In this document: one piece after another, positions 20,129-29,001 of the stretch
Numbering within the stretch: position 1 is the first letter of the stretch
Layout of the letters: each line of letters starts with the position of its first letter
Assembly (NCBI RefSeq): GCF_002287235.1
Contig: NZ_LMVP01000090.1
Location: 1-46,438 of the forward strand
DNA from: Methanosarcina spelaei
GTDB taxonomy: Archaea > Halobacteriota > Methanosarcinia > Methanosarcinales > Methanosarcinaceae
Reading direction: 5' to 3'
DNA: 46,438 bases
The notes under the pieces: generated by a model
What the model was told of the DNA's origin: nothing
The model's input: the letters and a program-made list of their open reading frames with translations, nothing else
The model's database searches: none
Made by a program: the position numbers and the translations under genes

Positions 20129-20827
20129 GTGAAAAGGCTTGCAGTACCTAATATTTATGAGTATTCCACTATTATACTATATGGGGTGCGAGTTACGGTA
20201 GAATATCCTGAAAATAAGATATGGAAGACTGTTTCCGATGTCCAACGGGAAACAGGAAAAGAATCTGAAGGAAATGCCGAAGAACCGAAAAAACTCGGTC
20301 AAGAAGAGGTTCAGTATGCTGGAGTTTCGGCCGGTGAAAGCTGTATATCCTGTCTTGAAATGCCTGAGGAACAGCGTAAAAACTTCATCCTGGATATACA
20401 GCAGGTTGCAGAAAAGATACTCAAGGCTCATGGGATTATCAATGAAGTTGCTGATCTTTTAAAGGGAGAATGGCTTCTTAAGCTTCAGAAATCCGAGTTT
20501 GAGAATCAACTGATTCTTGCGAAATATGGAGAAGAAGTTTCTATAGGGTTTTTTACTTACTCGGATGATATACCTGTTCCCGATCCTAACCTTGTCTTGC
20601 TCTCACAGGATGGGTTCTGGTATCCCCAGAGAATAGAGGAAAAATTTGAGGAAACGGTTTCTTCCTTCTTTGCGGGGGCATACGGAGACTATGATTTCCT
20701 TAATATTATTCCTGAAAATCTTGAAAAGTTCCAGGTTTTCCAGAGAGATTTTGCGAAAACACTTGAAAGTCAGGATTGGAGCGATCCGGATGTAAAAGTT
20801 CTCGAAAAAGTCATGCCAAGAAATTAA
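20129..20827 (+). CDS. Conserved-looking protein of unknown function
   Basis: A frame of up to 232 residues that I do not recognise. The N-terminal third is charged and probably disordered (EAEEPKK-like stretches); from residue about 72 it looks globular, with SCISCLEMPEEQRK, a helical region near IQQVAEKILKAHGIINEVADLLKGEW and a strand-rich end with a YSDDIPVPDPN motif. The CISC pair might bind metal. GTG 20129 lies inside the upstream repeat, so the first seven residues are repeat-encoded and the true start may be the GTG at 20186. There is no signal peptide or membrane helix. Codon use resembles the neighbours, so I regard it as a real gene. Confidence 0.55.
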   Translation: MKRLAVPNIYEYSTIILYGVRVTVEYPENKIWKTVSDVQRETGKESEGNAEEPKKLGQEEVQYAGVSAGESCISCLEMPEEQRKNFILDIQQVAEKILKAHGIINEVADLLKGEWLLKLQKSEFENQLILAKYGEEVSIGFFTYSDDIPVPDPNLVLLSQDGFWYPQRIEEKFEETVSSFFAGAYGDYDFLNIIPENLEKFQVFQRDFAKTLESQDWSDPDVKVLEKVMPRN

Positions 20828-21106
20828 GCTATCCTGTAAAGCATCTTATAAAGCTGGTTTCTGTCTTATAAACTGGGTTTATGCCAGAATTTGACTTTTT
20901 TTCCATATTGATCAGGAAGGTGCCTTTTTTCCTTTCGGTTTCTCAGGGTTCAGCTTTTTTCTTTATATTTTCTCAGTTCTGATCCTGTTTTTTCCCACAG
21001 AATATTTAAATCTTGAAAGCATACGCAGTTTCAGATATAATATCAATGTTGTTACTTGCTTTTACTTCAGCTCCTTTCACAATAATTGATTTTCAGAAGG
21101 TCTTCT

Positions 21107-22303
21107 ATGTTTTCAATAAATTCCGAATGCATCTTATCAAAGAAATCTGAAGATATCCCTCCTTTCTATGTGATGGAAGTGCTGGAAAGTGCCCAGGCTC
21201 TGGAAGCTGAGGGAAGACACATAATCCACCTCGAGGTCGGAGAGCCTGATTTTCCTACGGCTCCGCACATATGTGAAGCTGCCTGTGCTGCTATTGGCCG
21301 GGGATCCACAAAATACACTCACAGTCAGGGACTTCTTTCGCTCAGAGATGCAATAGTCGAATCTTACCAGCAGAAGTTCGGAGTCGAACTGAGTCCGGAC
21401 CAGGTTATTGTAACATCTGGCACAAGTCCGGCTCTTTTAATTGTTTTTATGGCTCTACTTGAGAAAATGGACGAAGTTGTAATGTCGAACCCTCATTATG
21501 CCTGCTATCCTAATTTCGTGAAATACCTGGGCGGAACTCCTGTCTTTGTTTACACGAGTGAGACAAACGGATTTGCCCTGGAACCGGAAACGGTAAGGCA
21601 GTGCCTGAGCCCGAACACTAAAGCTATCCTGATCAATAGTCCTTCAAATCCTGGAGGGCATATCATGCTTCCGGAAAGCTTACAGGGCCTTGCCGAGATC
21701 GCGGATGAAAAAGGAATTCCTATTATTTCGGACGAGATCTACCAGGGTTTGATCTATAGTGGGGAAGATCATACTATACTGGAATACACAAAGAATGCTT
21801 TTGTTCTTAATGGCTTTTCCAAATTATATGCTATGACCGGGTGGAGGCTTGGCTATATTATCTGTCCTCCTGAATGCATCCGTGCGATTCAGAAAATCCA
21901 TCAGAACTTTTTCATCTGTGCCAATTCTTTTGTCCAGGAGGCAGGAATCGCAGCCCTGAAAGGTCCACAGGACCATGTTGCCGAGATGGTCCAGACTTAC
22001 AACATACGCCGCCAGTACATGTTGAAAAGGCTTATCGGGATGGGTCTTGAAGTCCGCAAAGAGCCGACGGGAGCCTTTTATGTTCTTGCTGATGCTCGCA
22101 GGTACGGCAGTGACTCCCTGGAACTTAGCCGCCGCATTCTCAACGAGGCTGGCGTTGCAGTTACGCCAGGAATCGATTTCGGAAATGGAGCCGAAGGTTA
22201 TCTTCGTTTCTCCTATGCCAATAGTATCGAAAATATAAAAGAAGGTATGGACAGGCTGGAAGCCTTTTTGGAAAAAGATCTTGAAGGATCAGAAGTTCTA
22301 TAA
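21107..22303 (+). CDS. PLP-dependent class I/II aminotransferase
   Basis: A 398-residue fold-type I aminotransferase. Visible motifs are LEVGEPDFPTAPHI near the N-terminus, YTHSQGLLSLRDAI, VTSGTSPALLIVF, INSPSNPGGHI, ISDEIYQGL with the PLP-contacting Asp, and NGFSKLYAMTGWRLGY, whose Lys239 forms the Schiff base. RFSYANS near the end supplies the substrate-carboxylate arginine. It probably transfers amino groups between an amino acid and 2-oxoglutarate; the exact substrate (aspartate, aromatic or branched-chain) cannot be fixed from sequence. ATG 21107 follows AGAAGGT; TTG 21086 is less likely. It is monocistronic. Confidence 0.9.
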   Translation: MFSINSECILSKKSEDIPPFYVMEVLESAQALEAEGRHIIHLEVGEPDFPTAPHICEAACAAIGRGSTKYTHSQGLLSLRDAIVESYQQKFGVELSPDQVIVTSGTSPALLIVFMALLEKMDEVVMSNPHYACYPNFVKYLGGTPVFVYTSETNGFALEPETVRQCLSPNTKAILINSPSNPGGHIMLPESLQGLAEIADEKGIPIISDEIYQGLIYSGEDHTILEYTKNAFVLNGFSKLYAMTGWRLGYIICPPECIRAIQKIHQNFFICANSFVQEAGIAALKGPQDHVAEMVQTYNIRRQYMLKRLIGMGLEVRKEPTGAFYVLADARRYGSDSLELSRRILNEAGVAVTPGIDFGNGAEGYLRFSYANSIENIKEGMDRLEAFLEKDLEGSEVL

Positions 22304-22310
22304 TTAATTA

Positions 22311-22479
22311 AATTAACTGTTTAATTAACCTAATTATTTACTTAGGTTGATTACTAATCAAGTTAATTAGTTAACTAACTAATTAACTACTTAATTAAGT
22401 TAATTATTAATTAATTAACTGTTTAATTAACCTAATTATTCACTTAGGTTGATTATTAATCAAGTTAACTAGTTAGTTA
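22311..22479. repeat. 67-bp AT-rich repeat, 2 copies at 102-bp period
   Basis: AATTAACTGTTTAATTAACC and the following 47 bp occur at 22311 and again at 22413 with few changes. Each copy is rich in TTAATTAA palindromes. It lies between the aminotransferase gene and the convergent pseudogene and may serve both transcript ends. Confidence 0.9.
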
Positions 22480-22557
22480 AATTTATAATTTAATTTAAAT
22501 CAATCTTTCCTTCACTTTTTCTAACTCTCTAATTAATTTTATTTTTTCATACTATTT

Positions 22558-23326
22558 TTAAAATCCGGAAAGGTTTTTCTGAATTTTGCCATCTTTTTCC
22601 GGGCAGAAAAGACCCGTTATCATCCAGGTTCCATACGTGAAATGTGTACCCATGATAAAGTGAAGTTCCTTTTCTTTTATCAAGTTTGAGAAATATTCTT
22701 CTATCTTCCTTTTTACAGCTGTCGGTTCCTGTTCATCTCTTATAATGTTCCTTACGGTCTCATTGAATTCCCAATCGAGCAGGATTATTTTATGCCTCCT
22801 GCAGGCCTCTTCTCCTTCACACCTGAAGAAAAACCTTATCTCTACAGGCATTTGGGCGGTTTTCTCCCCTTTTTCCAGAAAATCTCCTATAAGGTTAAAG
22901 TACTGCTGCCTGTCATAAGCTTCAGTGCTGTTTACCTTTATCTCAAGATTAAGGATTTCCGGCTTTACCACTCCAAGACTTGCTCCTTCGAGATTCAGCC
23001 TTTCTATAGACGTTACGAGATGCAGGACAAGCTCTTTTATTTCTCTCTCTTTAATGGGATTTTCCAGGTTCAAGTGACTGAGAACTTTCCTGCTCTCCCA
23101 CCTGACATCGTGCTCAGGTTTAGTAACCGTGACCTCGAGCAGGTCATTCTTCCTGAAATCAATCAGCCTTTCCCCATACCTGAACCCCAGGGGATAGAGC
23201 CTCAGCAGTTCTCCATGTTTATTGATTGATACCTATTACCCCTATAGCATGCTCATCCCCATCCTTTTTGCTTTTCTCAGGGGTAGCTCTGACAAGGACA
23301 GCTATTTCTTCTTTTTCGCGTCTCAA
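22558..23326 (-). pseudogene. Unknown protein gene broken by 4-bp duplication
   Basis: Two minus-strand frames join into one protein. From TTG 23326 the frame reads REKEEIAVLVRATPEKSKK...HAIGVIGIN and then stops at a TAA. The continuation KHGELLRLYPLGFRYGERL...KPEHDVRWESRKV, leading into the 171-residue frame that ends at 22558, is in another frame. The junction at 23221-23228 is ATTGATTG, a tandem 4-bp duplication. Removing four bases gives exactly 255 codons. VLVxAxP-x-SKKxG...GELLRLYP is a pattern I associate with an uncharacterised prokaryotic family. The 3' part may still be translated from TTG 23073, but the full protein is not made. Confidence 0.7.
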
Positions 23327-23540
23327 GATAGGACCCTCTCTTTGCTGTTGATCGGTTTGAGCAGGTTTAAGCAGCTAGAAGAAGATTGAACTTGCAGGTT
23401 ATTAACCGTTGGGGGAGCTACGTGAAAGTATTACTTCTTAAACTCTCCTCATTTTCAGGTATAAAAAGTAACGCTAAAAACATGTATGAAAAAGAATCTT
23501 AAAAGAACATGTACAAAGAAAAACAAAATTAAAGAAAAAA
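23327..23540. other. Spacer with nothing recognised
   Basis: I see no gene, repeat array or clear hairpin between the pseudogene start and the truncated tRNA-Trp copy. The segment presumably holds the pseudogene's old promoter. Confidence 0.4.
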
Positions 23541-23636
23541 CGTGGGGCTGGTGAGATTCTAATTCACGATCGACGGGTGCCTCTTAATAACTGATTTTGT
23601 AATCTGAATTCTGGTTAGCCTCTGTCGGTGCCCCAA
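23541..23636 (-). pseudogene. Truncated tRNA-Trp copy (3' intron part plus exon 2)
   Basis: On the minus strand this segment aligns over its whole length to the 3' half of the tRNA-Trp gene at 25598-25789. It has the second half of the intron (GCACCGACAG versus GCACTGATAG), then CCCGTCGATCGTGA, the T arm and CTCACCAGCCCCA. The 5' exon is absent. The T loop has TTAGAAT instead of TTCGAAT, and one T-stem pair is lost. It cannot make a tRNA. Confidence 0.85.
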
Positions 23637-23939
23637 AGTTTTTTCATTGTCTTATCCATCGATAATTTCTGAATTATTCCTTTTCTAAATTTGAAGATTT
23701 GACTCACTCATAAATATTTTATACAACGTGTATATTCTAACTATTACTTCCTAACTTTTAAACCTAAGTGTTTCTGCAACTCCCTCACAATATTATTTTA
23801 TAGTCGTATGTCTTATGCTGTTGATTTTTCAGTGTAGCGATGTGTTCCTCTGTGATTCGGCAATCATGCAGATTTCTGAAAATCCTTCGTGGGTTAGTTA
23901 GGAAGTTATGTTCTTAATAAAAAGAATGGAGCATGAAAT

Positions 23940-25253
23940 ATGGACAAAACTAATAGTCTCAAGGTAATGCCTCGATTGTTAGGAATGCTGCTTTGTCTGG
24001 CATTAATACAGGCCGCATGTGCTCAAACTGGGCAGTTTGACGGAAATTTAGTTTTCGGGAATGTTACTTACGAAAATGGAACTTATGAAAATGATACCAT
24101 TGATACAGGATTCATTGACGGAAATGTAACTGATGGAAATGTCACAGTACACACTATAAATCCGACATCTTTTTCTATGTATATGGTAGCAGGAAATAGT
24201 GAAAAATTTACTGTTAGTTTCAAGAATGAAGGTAATGAAACGCTCGTTGTAACCCCTAAAGTAGTATCTACGTCTAACAGTGGGAACGACACGATTGAAA
24301 GCTGGATCACTGTATCTCCAACGAACGTGACCGTAGAACCAGGAGCACTACGGGACTTTACAGTTAATGTAAATGTGCCCAGAGATGCAGAAAGCGCGAA
24401 CTATCACGCAGCTATAGCCTTCACAGATGATCTTTTCCCATACTCCACAGAATATGTAAACTCTATGAAGCTTGATCTTTTCGTCCAGGCTAGTCCTAAA
24501 ATCGAGCTTCAGGCAAGTTCTATCTCTGATACCGTTAAGGCTGGACAAGAATATGAGTACAGGATGAAAATCAAAAATGTAGCAGACAAAGATATTACTA
24601 TTGATCCTAAGGTAAACAGATACGCGTATGCTAATTCACTTGATACGTTTGCTCTCAACGATGGTGCAATAGCGATCTCTGCCCCTTCAGTTATAAAAGC
24701 AGGCGATATAGCTAACATAACCATTAAGTTACCTGTTCCGGAAAATGCAACAGGCTCGTATAACGGGTATATCGACATGAACGTTGATGAGAAAACTAAT
24801 GACGGATCTAACCCCCAAATAGGTCTGTACTTCAATGCTATGCAGCAGCCTACAGTTCCTTACGTGAAAATCTTCAACACTACAACTACTGCCCCGATAG
24901 CAATTGATGTCTCGACCGATACTTACGACCCTGCTATGGGACTACGTATATCTCCTAAAATTGAAGAACCGTCTTTTGAAGTAAAACTAAAGTATAATTC
25001 CCAATTTGTTTCCACATACCCTACAAAAATAACTCAAACAAGCAATGTAAATACTGGGGAATACTATTTCCCGGCATGGGCACTGGATAACAGCATGATC
25101 TATCAGAATACAAACAATCATTATGTGGAAACGTACGCGGTTTCTGGAGCAATTGGAACGTGGGAACTTCAGATTATGCCGAAAAACACTGCAAATTTTG
25201 GATATTCAATAACGTTGGAAAATCAAGATAAAAACCAGCACATATTAAAGTAA
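23940..25253 (+). CDS. Secreted, probably glycosylated surface protein
   Basis: A 437-residue exported protein. The N-terminus MDKTNSLKVMPRLLGMLLCLALIQAACAQ is a signal peptide with cleavage likely after ACA. The mature chain is rich in N-x-T/S sequons (GNVT, NGTY, NDTI, GNVTV). It contains two tandem Ig-like beta-sandwich regions of the alpha-galactosidase NEW3/CARDB type: about 75-185 (FSMYMVAGNSEKFTVSFKNEGNETLVV) and about 190-300 (KAGQEYEYRMKIKNVADKDI). A further beta-rich domain follows. There is no C-terminal membrane anchor or PGF motif, so it may be released or held by partners. It lies between the truncated and intact tRNA-Trp copies. The function is unknown; a role in cell-surface binding is inference. 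Confidence 0.8.
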   Translation: MDKTNSLKVMPRLLGMLLCLALIQAACAQTGQFDGNLVFGNVTYENGTYENDTIDTGFIDGNVTDGNVTVHTINPTSFSMYMVAGNSEKFTVSFKNEGNETLVVTPKVVSTSNSGNDTIESWITVSPTNVTVEPGALRDFTVNVNVPRDAESANYHAAIAFTDDLFPYSTEYVNSMKLDLFVQASPKIELQASSISDTVKAGQEYEYRMKIKNVADKDITIDPKVNRYAYANSLDTFALNDGAIAISAPSVIKAGDIANITIKLPVPENATGSYNGYIDMNVDEKTNDGSNPQIGLYFNAMQQPTVPYVKIFNTTTTAPIAIDVSTDTYDPAMGLRISPKIEEPSFEVKLKYNSQFVSTYPTKITQTSNVNTGEYYFPAWALDNSMIYQNTNNHYVETYAVSGAIGTWELQIMPKNTANFGYSITLENQDKNQHILK

Positions 25254-25368
25254 GGGTTTAGAGTAGGTTAGCAGGGTTTAGCTTTATATGCTCAGATCCT
25301 GCTGCCTATTTCTTAATAAGAGTTTTCGTCTCGGCTACACTCAAGAAGATTAATTCATCAAGATTAAT

Positions 25369-25565
25369 GACTCAGTACCAAAATCTAGTGATGGATGTAA
25401 AATTCAAAATCACTAGATTTTGTAAATGGTCACCATCCGTGTAATACAACTTAATGATTCAAGTCTTTAGATAGCGAATATTGATTTTGATAAAAACTGG
25501 ATTCTTCTTGCTAATTCAGATTTTCTATCAAAAATGCAAAAATCACTGGATTTTGGAACAGAGTC
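25369..25565 (+). mobile_element. 197-bp MITE, copy 1
   Basis: A non-coding element with imperfect 24-bp terminal inverted repeats: the left end begins GACTCAGTACCAAAATCTAG, and the right end in reverse complement begins GACTCTGTTCCAAAATCCAG. It is flanked by the 8-bp direct repeat AGATTAAT (25361-25368 and 25566-25573), a target-site duplication. The whole element appears identical to the copy at 36805-37001. It lies 32 bp beyond the 3' end of tRNA-Trp. Confidence 0.95.
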
Positions 25566-25597
25566 AGATTAATTTCAAAACTATAAATTAAAAAACG

Positions 25598-25789
25598 TGG
25601 GGCTGGTGAGATTCGAACTCACGATCGACGGGTATCTCCGAACAACTGTTTGTACAGTCTTCTGGTGAGCATCTATCAGTGCTCCAACGGTTCCTCATTG
25701 TCCTACCCCGTCGGGTTAGACTCGGTAGACCCGTTGTTCATCATTTATCCGCTGGAGCCCATCGCCATGCCGGGCTAGGCCACAGCCCC
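25598..25789 (-). tRNA. tRNA-Trp(CCA) with 118-nt intron
   Basis: Exon 1 runs from 25789 to 25752 (GGGGCTG acceptor strand, D arm, anticodon stem ATGGG, loop CTCCAG) and exon 2 from 25633 to 25598 (A, CCCGT, variable loop CGATC, T arm GTGAG-TTCGAAT-CTCAC, CAGCCCC, discriminator A). The anticodon is CCA and the 3' CCA is not encoded. The intron lies after position 37. Its boundaries are fixed by a bulge-helix-bulge: GGG/CCC, bulge ATA, helix CTCC/GGAG, bulge AGC, then GGA/TTC. Cutting after the second base of each bulge gives a proper anticodon loop. Confidence 0.95.
25634..25751 (-). ncRNA. Intronic box C/D guide RNA for tRNA-Trp
   Basis: The intron has box C ATGATGA (25744-25738), a D'-like CCGA (25725-25722), a C'-like AATGAGGA and box D CTGA (25679-25676). 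The guide before D' (ACGGGTCT) is complementary to the spliced anticodon arm across the exon junction and places the fifth base opposite C39. The guide before D (TTGGAGC) places the fifth base opposite C34. This matches the known euryarchaeal pre-tRNA-Trp intron, which directs 2'-O-methylation at positions 34 and 39. Confidence 0.85.
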
Positions 25790-26268
25790 TTTACAAGGAT
25801 ACCCAAATATCCTTCTTCTTTTAAATACTTATCGGCAGGAAATGATGTTTTTGTGAAAAAAGTATGCTTTTTGAAAAAGTGTGAGGGCAAATCTCTTATT
25901 ATATCTTATGTTCTATATTTAGTTATATTTATATGGCCTCATTATTATGTTCGTTCGTATTTTGCCAGGCAGAAGTACTCTGTATGTAGCTTCTTAGTCT
26001 CGATAAAATTTGTTTCCTTGCTTTGAGTATTTGATATATATGTTAATTTGAACATAACGGAGAATGGCACTTACCTTTTGAGAGAAGTGTGTATTTGGAT
26101 GCGAGATAACTTACAGCTTACTCTTTTGAATACTAATACATCTCAATTTTATTGAGTTCTTACGGCTATTGATCTTGTTTTAAAGTTATATTACCTTCGT
26201 TTCTAATTTGTATCTGCCAAAATTTGGGATTCTTGTTCTACTTTGCTATATTTCTTTCAATAGATAAA
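25790..26268. other. 480-bp spacer between tRNA-Trp and the anfH promoter
   Basis: It should hold the tRNA-Trp promoter near its left end. The remainder is AT-rich, with no gene, repeat or hairpin that I can support. Confidence 0.45.
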
Positions 26269-26308
26269 TTATATATACTATAAAATAGGAAATAGGTTAC
26301 TGTATTCC
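26269..26308 (+). promoter_or_regulatory. Promoter/operator block of anfH
   Basis: A TATA-like TTATATATA (26269-26277) is followed by a 30-bp segment (26279-26308) containing ATAGGAAATAGGTTACTGT and ending TTCC. The same segment, 29 of 30 bases identical, precedes the nifI1-I2-anfDGK operon at 33548-33577 on the other strand. The direct repeat ATAGGAAATAGG and the GGAA-N13-TTCC pair are candidate regulator contacts. If the TATA box is used, the block overlaps the transcription start, which fits repression. The leader to anfH is about 190 nt. Confidence 0.7.
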
Positions 26309-26484
26309 GTAAATATAAATCATGTTATGCTCTGTTGAACATAACACATTTGAAGCAAATACAGGAGGTATGGAACTGAAGTAAGCTATACAGAAGAATT
26401 TCGTTGCCTGTTAGAAACTCAATAGTTGCTTAAAATCGAATGCTGAAGAAAGTGAATTTTGATACGGTTGTAATAAATCTTTGA

Positions 26485-27321
<837 letters not shown>

Positions 27322-27755
27322 TTCAAAGCATTCCGAATAAAAAAATTGTACTTAAAAAATACCTTCGAAAAAAATAATCACAAACTTCATAAGCTGGGTA
27401 TTACCCCTTCAAAATGATTCTGGTAGAAATAAGATAAGGGGTACCTGGCAGATACCAATTACTTTAAATTAAGAATAGTTTGGTAAGAAAAAGATGGATA
27501 TCTGAATTTAAGTTTCAGGGTGTATGATCCCGATGTGTAAGATTAAGATGAATATTTCTGCATGAACATGCAACTTTCCGCTGGAACGAAATCCTGTACT
27601 AATCAGTGCAGAATTCTTCAATTATATTTTGTTTTTCACTTAATTTCCAAAAATACGGTCTCATCCTTACAACAACCGAACAGGACAAGAAGTCGATGAA
27701 TATTCAACCATATAATTTTACACAACAAAAAAACATAAGGATAGGGTGTTCTCTG

Positions 27756-28289
27756 ATGGATCAAGTTCGTTATACGCAAAGAAATTGTACAGACAAAGAG
27801 AAAATAAATAATTTTCTTTTGCATGAAAGAACAGGTGTGCTGGGAATGGTAAGTGATACTTTTCCTTATGCTATTCCAATGAATTATGTGTGGCACAAAG
27901 GTTCAATTTACTTTCATGGTATGGGTTCTGGCAAAAAGGAAGATATTCTTTCCCAAAGTCCGCATGTTTGTTTTACAATATATAAGGAGCATGGTACCGT
28001 AATTGATCCTATGCCCTGCCATGCTGATACGGCATATATGAGCGTAATGCTTTTTGGAAAGGCAGAAAAAGTAACCGACTTCGAAGAAGCCGCTGAAGCT
28101 CTTCAGAGACTGGTCGATAAATATATGCCGGGGTATTACAGTAACTCTCTAACTAGCAATTTTATTAAAAAGTATCGTTCTTCACTTGATGAAAACCCGG
28201 TTTCGGTATATAGAATAACGCTGGCAGGAATGACAGCTAAAGAAAACTCAGTAGAATCTGAACAACTATTCAACTTGGAAATATCTTAA
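27756..28289 (+). CDS. Pyridoxamine 5'-phosphate oxidase-like flavin protein (NimA type)
   Basis: A 177-residue FMN-binding split-barrel protein. RTGVLGMVSDTFPYAIPMNYVWHKG and the following IYFHGMGSGKKEDILSQSPHVCFTIYKE form the beta barrel seen in NimA/5-nitroimidazole-reductase-like proteins. It probably binds flavin or heme; the substrate is unknown. The frame is open from 27606, but ATG 27756 fits the family N-terminus (MDQVRYTQRNCTDKEKINNFL) and has a GGGTG site, so the first 50 codons are left out. It lies between anfH and anfK on the anfH strand, 434 bp after anfH, so co-transcription is possible but not shown. Confidence 0.8.
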   Translation: MDQVRYTQRNCTDKEKINNFLLHERTGVLGMVSDTFPYAIPMNYVWHKGSIYFHGMGSGKKEDILSQSPHVCFTIYKEHGTVIDPMPCHADTAYMSVMLFGKAEKVTDFEEAAEALQRLVDKYMPGYYSNSLTSNFIKKYRSSLDENPVSVYRITLAGMTAKENSVESEQLFNLEIS

Positions 28290-28314
28290 TTCTACAGTAG
28301 TTACATGAAATGAG

Positions 28315-28344
28315 GCCTTTTGGGGGAAAGTCCCAAAAACGCCT
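28315..28344 (+). terminator. Hairpin after the flavin protein gene
   Basis: GGC and TTTTGGG (28315-28325) pair with CCCAAAA and GCC (28333-28344) around a 7-nt loop, followed at once by TTTTCATAGTCTTTTC. It is 26 bp after the stop codon and plausibly ends that transcript. Confidence 0.6.
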
Positions 28345-28407
28345 TTTCATAGTCTTTTCATAGTCTTTTCATAGTCTTTTCATAGTCTTTTCATAGTCTT
28401 TTCATTG
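28345..28407. repeat. 11-bp tandem repeat, about 6 copies
   Basis: TCTTTTCATAG is repeated head to tail directly after the hairpin, giving a long T-rich tract. The remaining spacer to 29001 is AT-rich and shows no gene; a short CAGGG/CCCTG hairpin near 28786 is the only other structure seen. Confidence 0.9.
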
Positions 28408-29001
28408 CGATCCTTATTAAGAGAAGTGAAATCTGATATCGATATGCTGACATTCACAGGGTTTATACATTTACTATTCTGAGAGTCTTTTTGTTCGGCA
28501 ATTGATTCACAGTTTCATATTTCGGCATATATTGTAATAAAAACCAAGTTCAAATATTGAACTCGTTTTTTGGTTATTATCTTTCACAACTGCAATTTTC
28601 AAGATAGTTCCTCCTATCATACTACAATATTAGTTTTCACCTGAGGTTGAAACAGTTGTCTCTTTCAAAGAATATCTACTAACTTGCATAATTTAGAGAC
28701 CAATTCTTAAGTAAAACAATGGCAATTCTACTAAAGTTTCTATTGAAGGAGAGTAAAATAAAAAAGATAGCTAATTAAAGCTTCAGGGATGCACCCCTGC
28801 ATCTGTTTGTTTCGCCAAAGAATGAAAGAACGAAATATTTATCATTTGCAATCGGATGCATACCATTGTGGCTTTATATTTGTATATTTTTTAATTGACT
28901 CTACCGGAACTAATTAACACTGTGAACTGGCAGAATCTGATAAAATAACAACTGAGTATTACATATTTAATTGGTTAAAGTTTTTAGTCACCAAATAAGC
29001 T

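Noticed and set aside
23221-23245. Programmed frameshift in the unknown minus-strand gene
   Set aside because: The exact 4-bp tandem duplication explains the break, and there is no slippery heptamer or downstream structure to suggest recoding.
23541-23636. A second functional tRNA
   Set aside because: It lacks the 5' half, the anticodon and a normal T loop.
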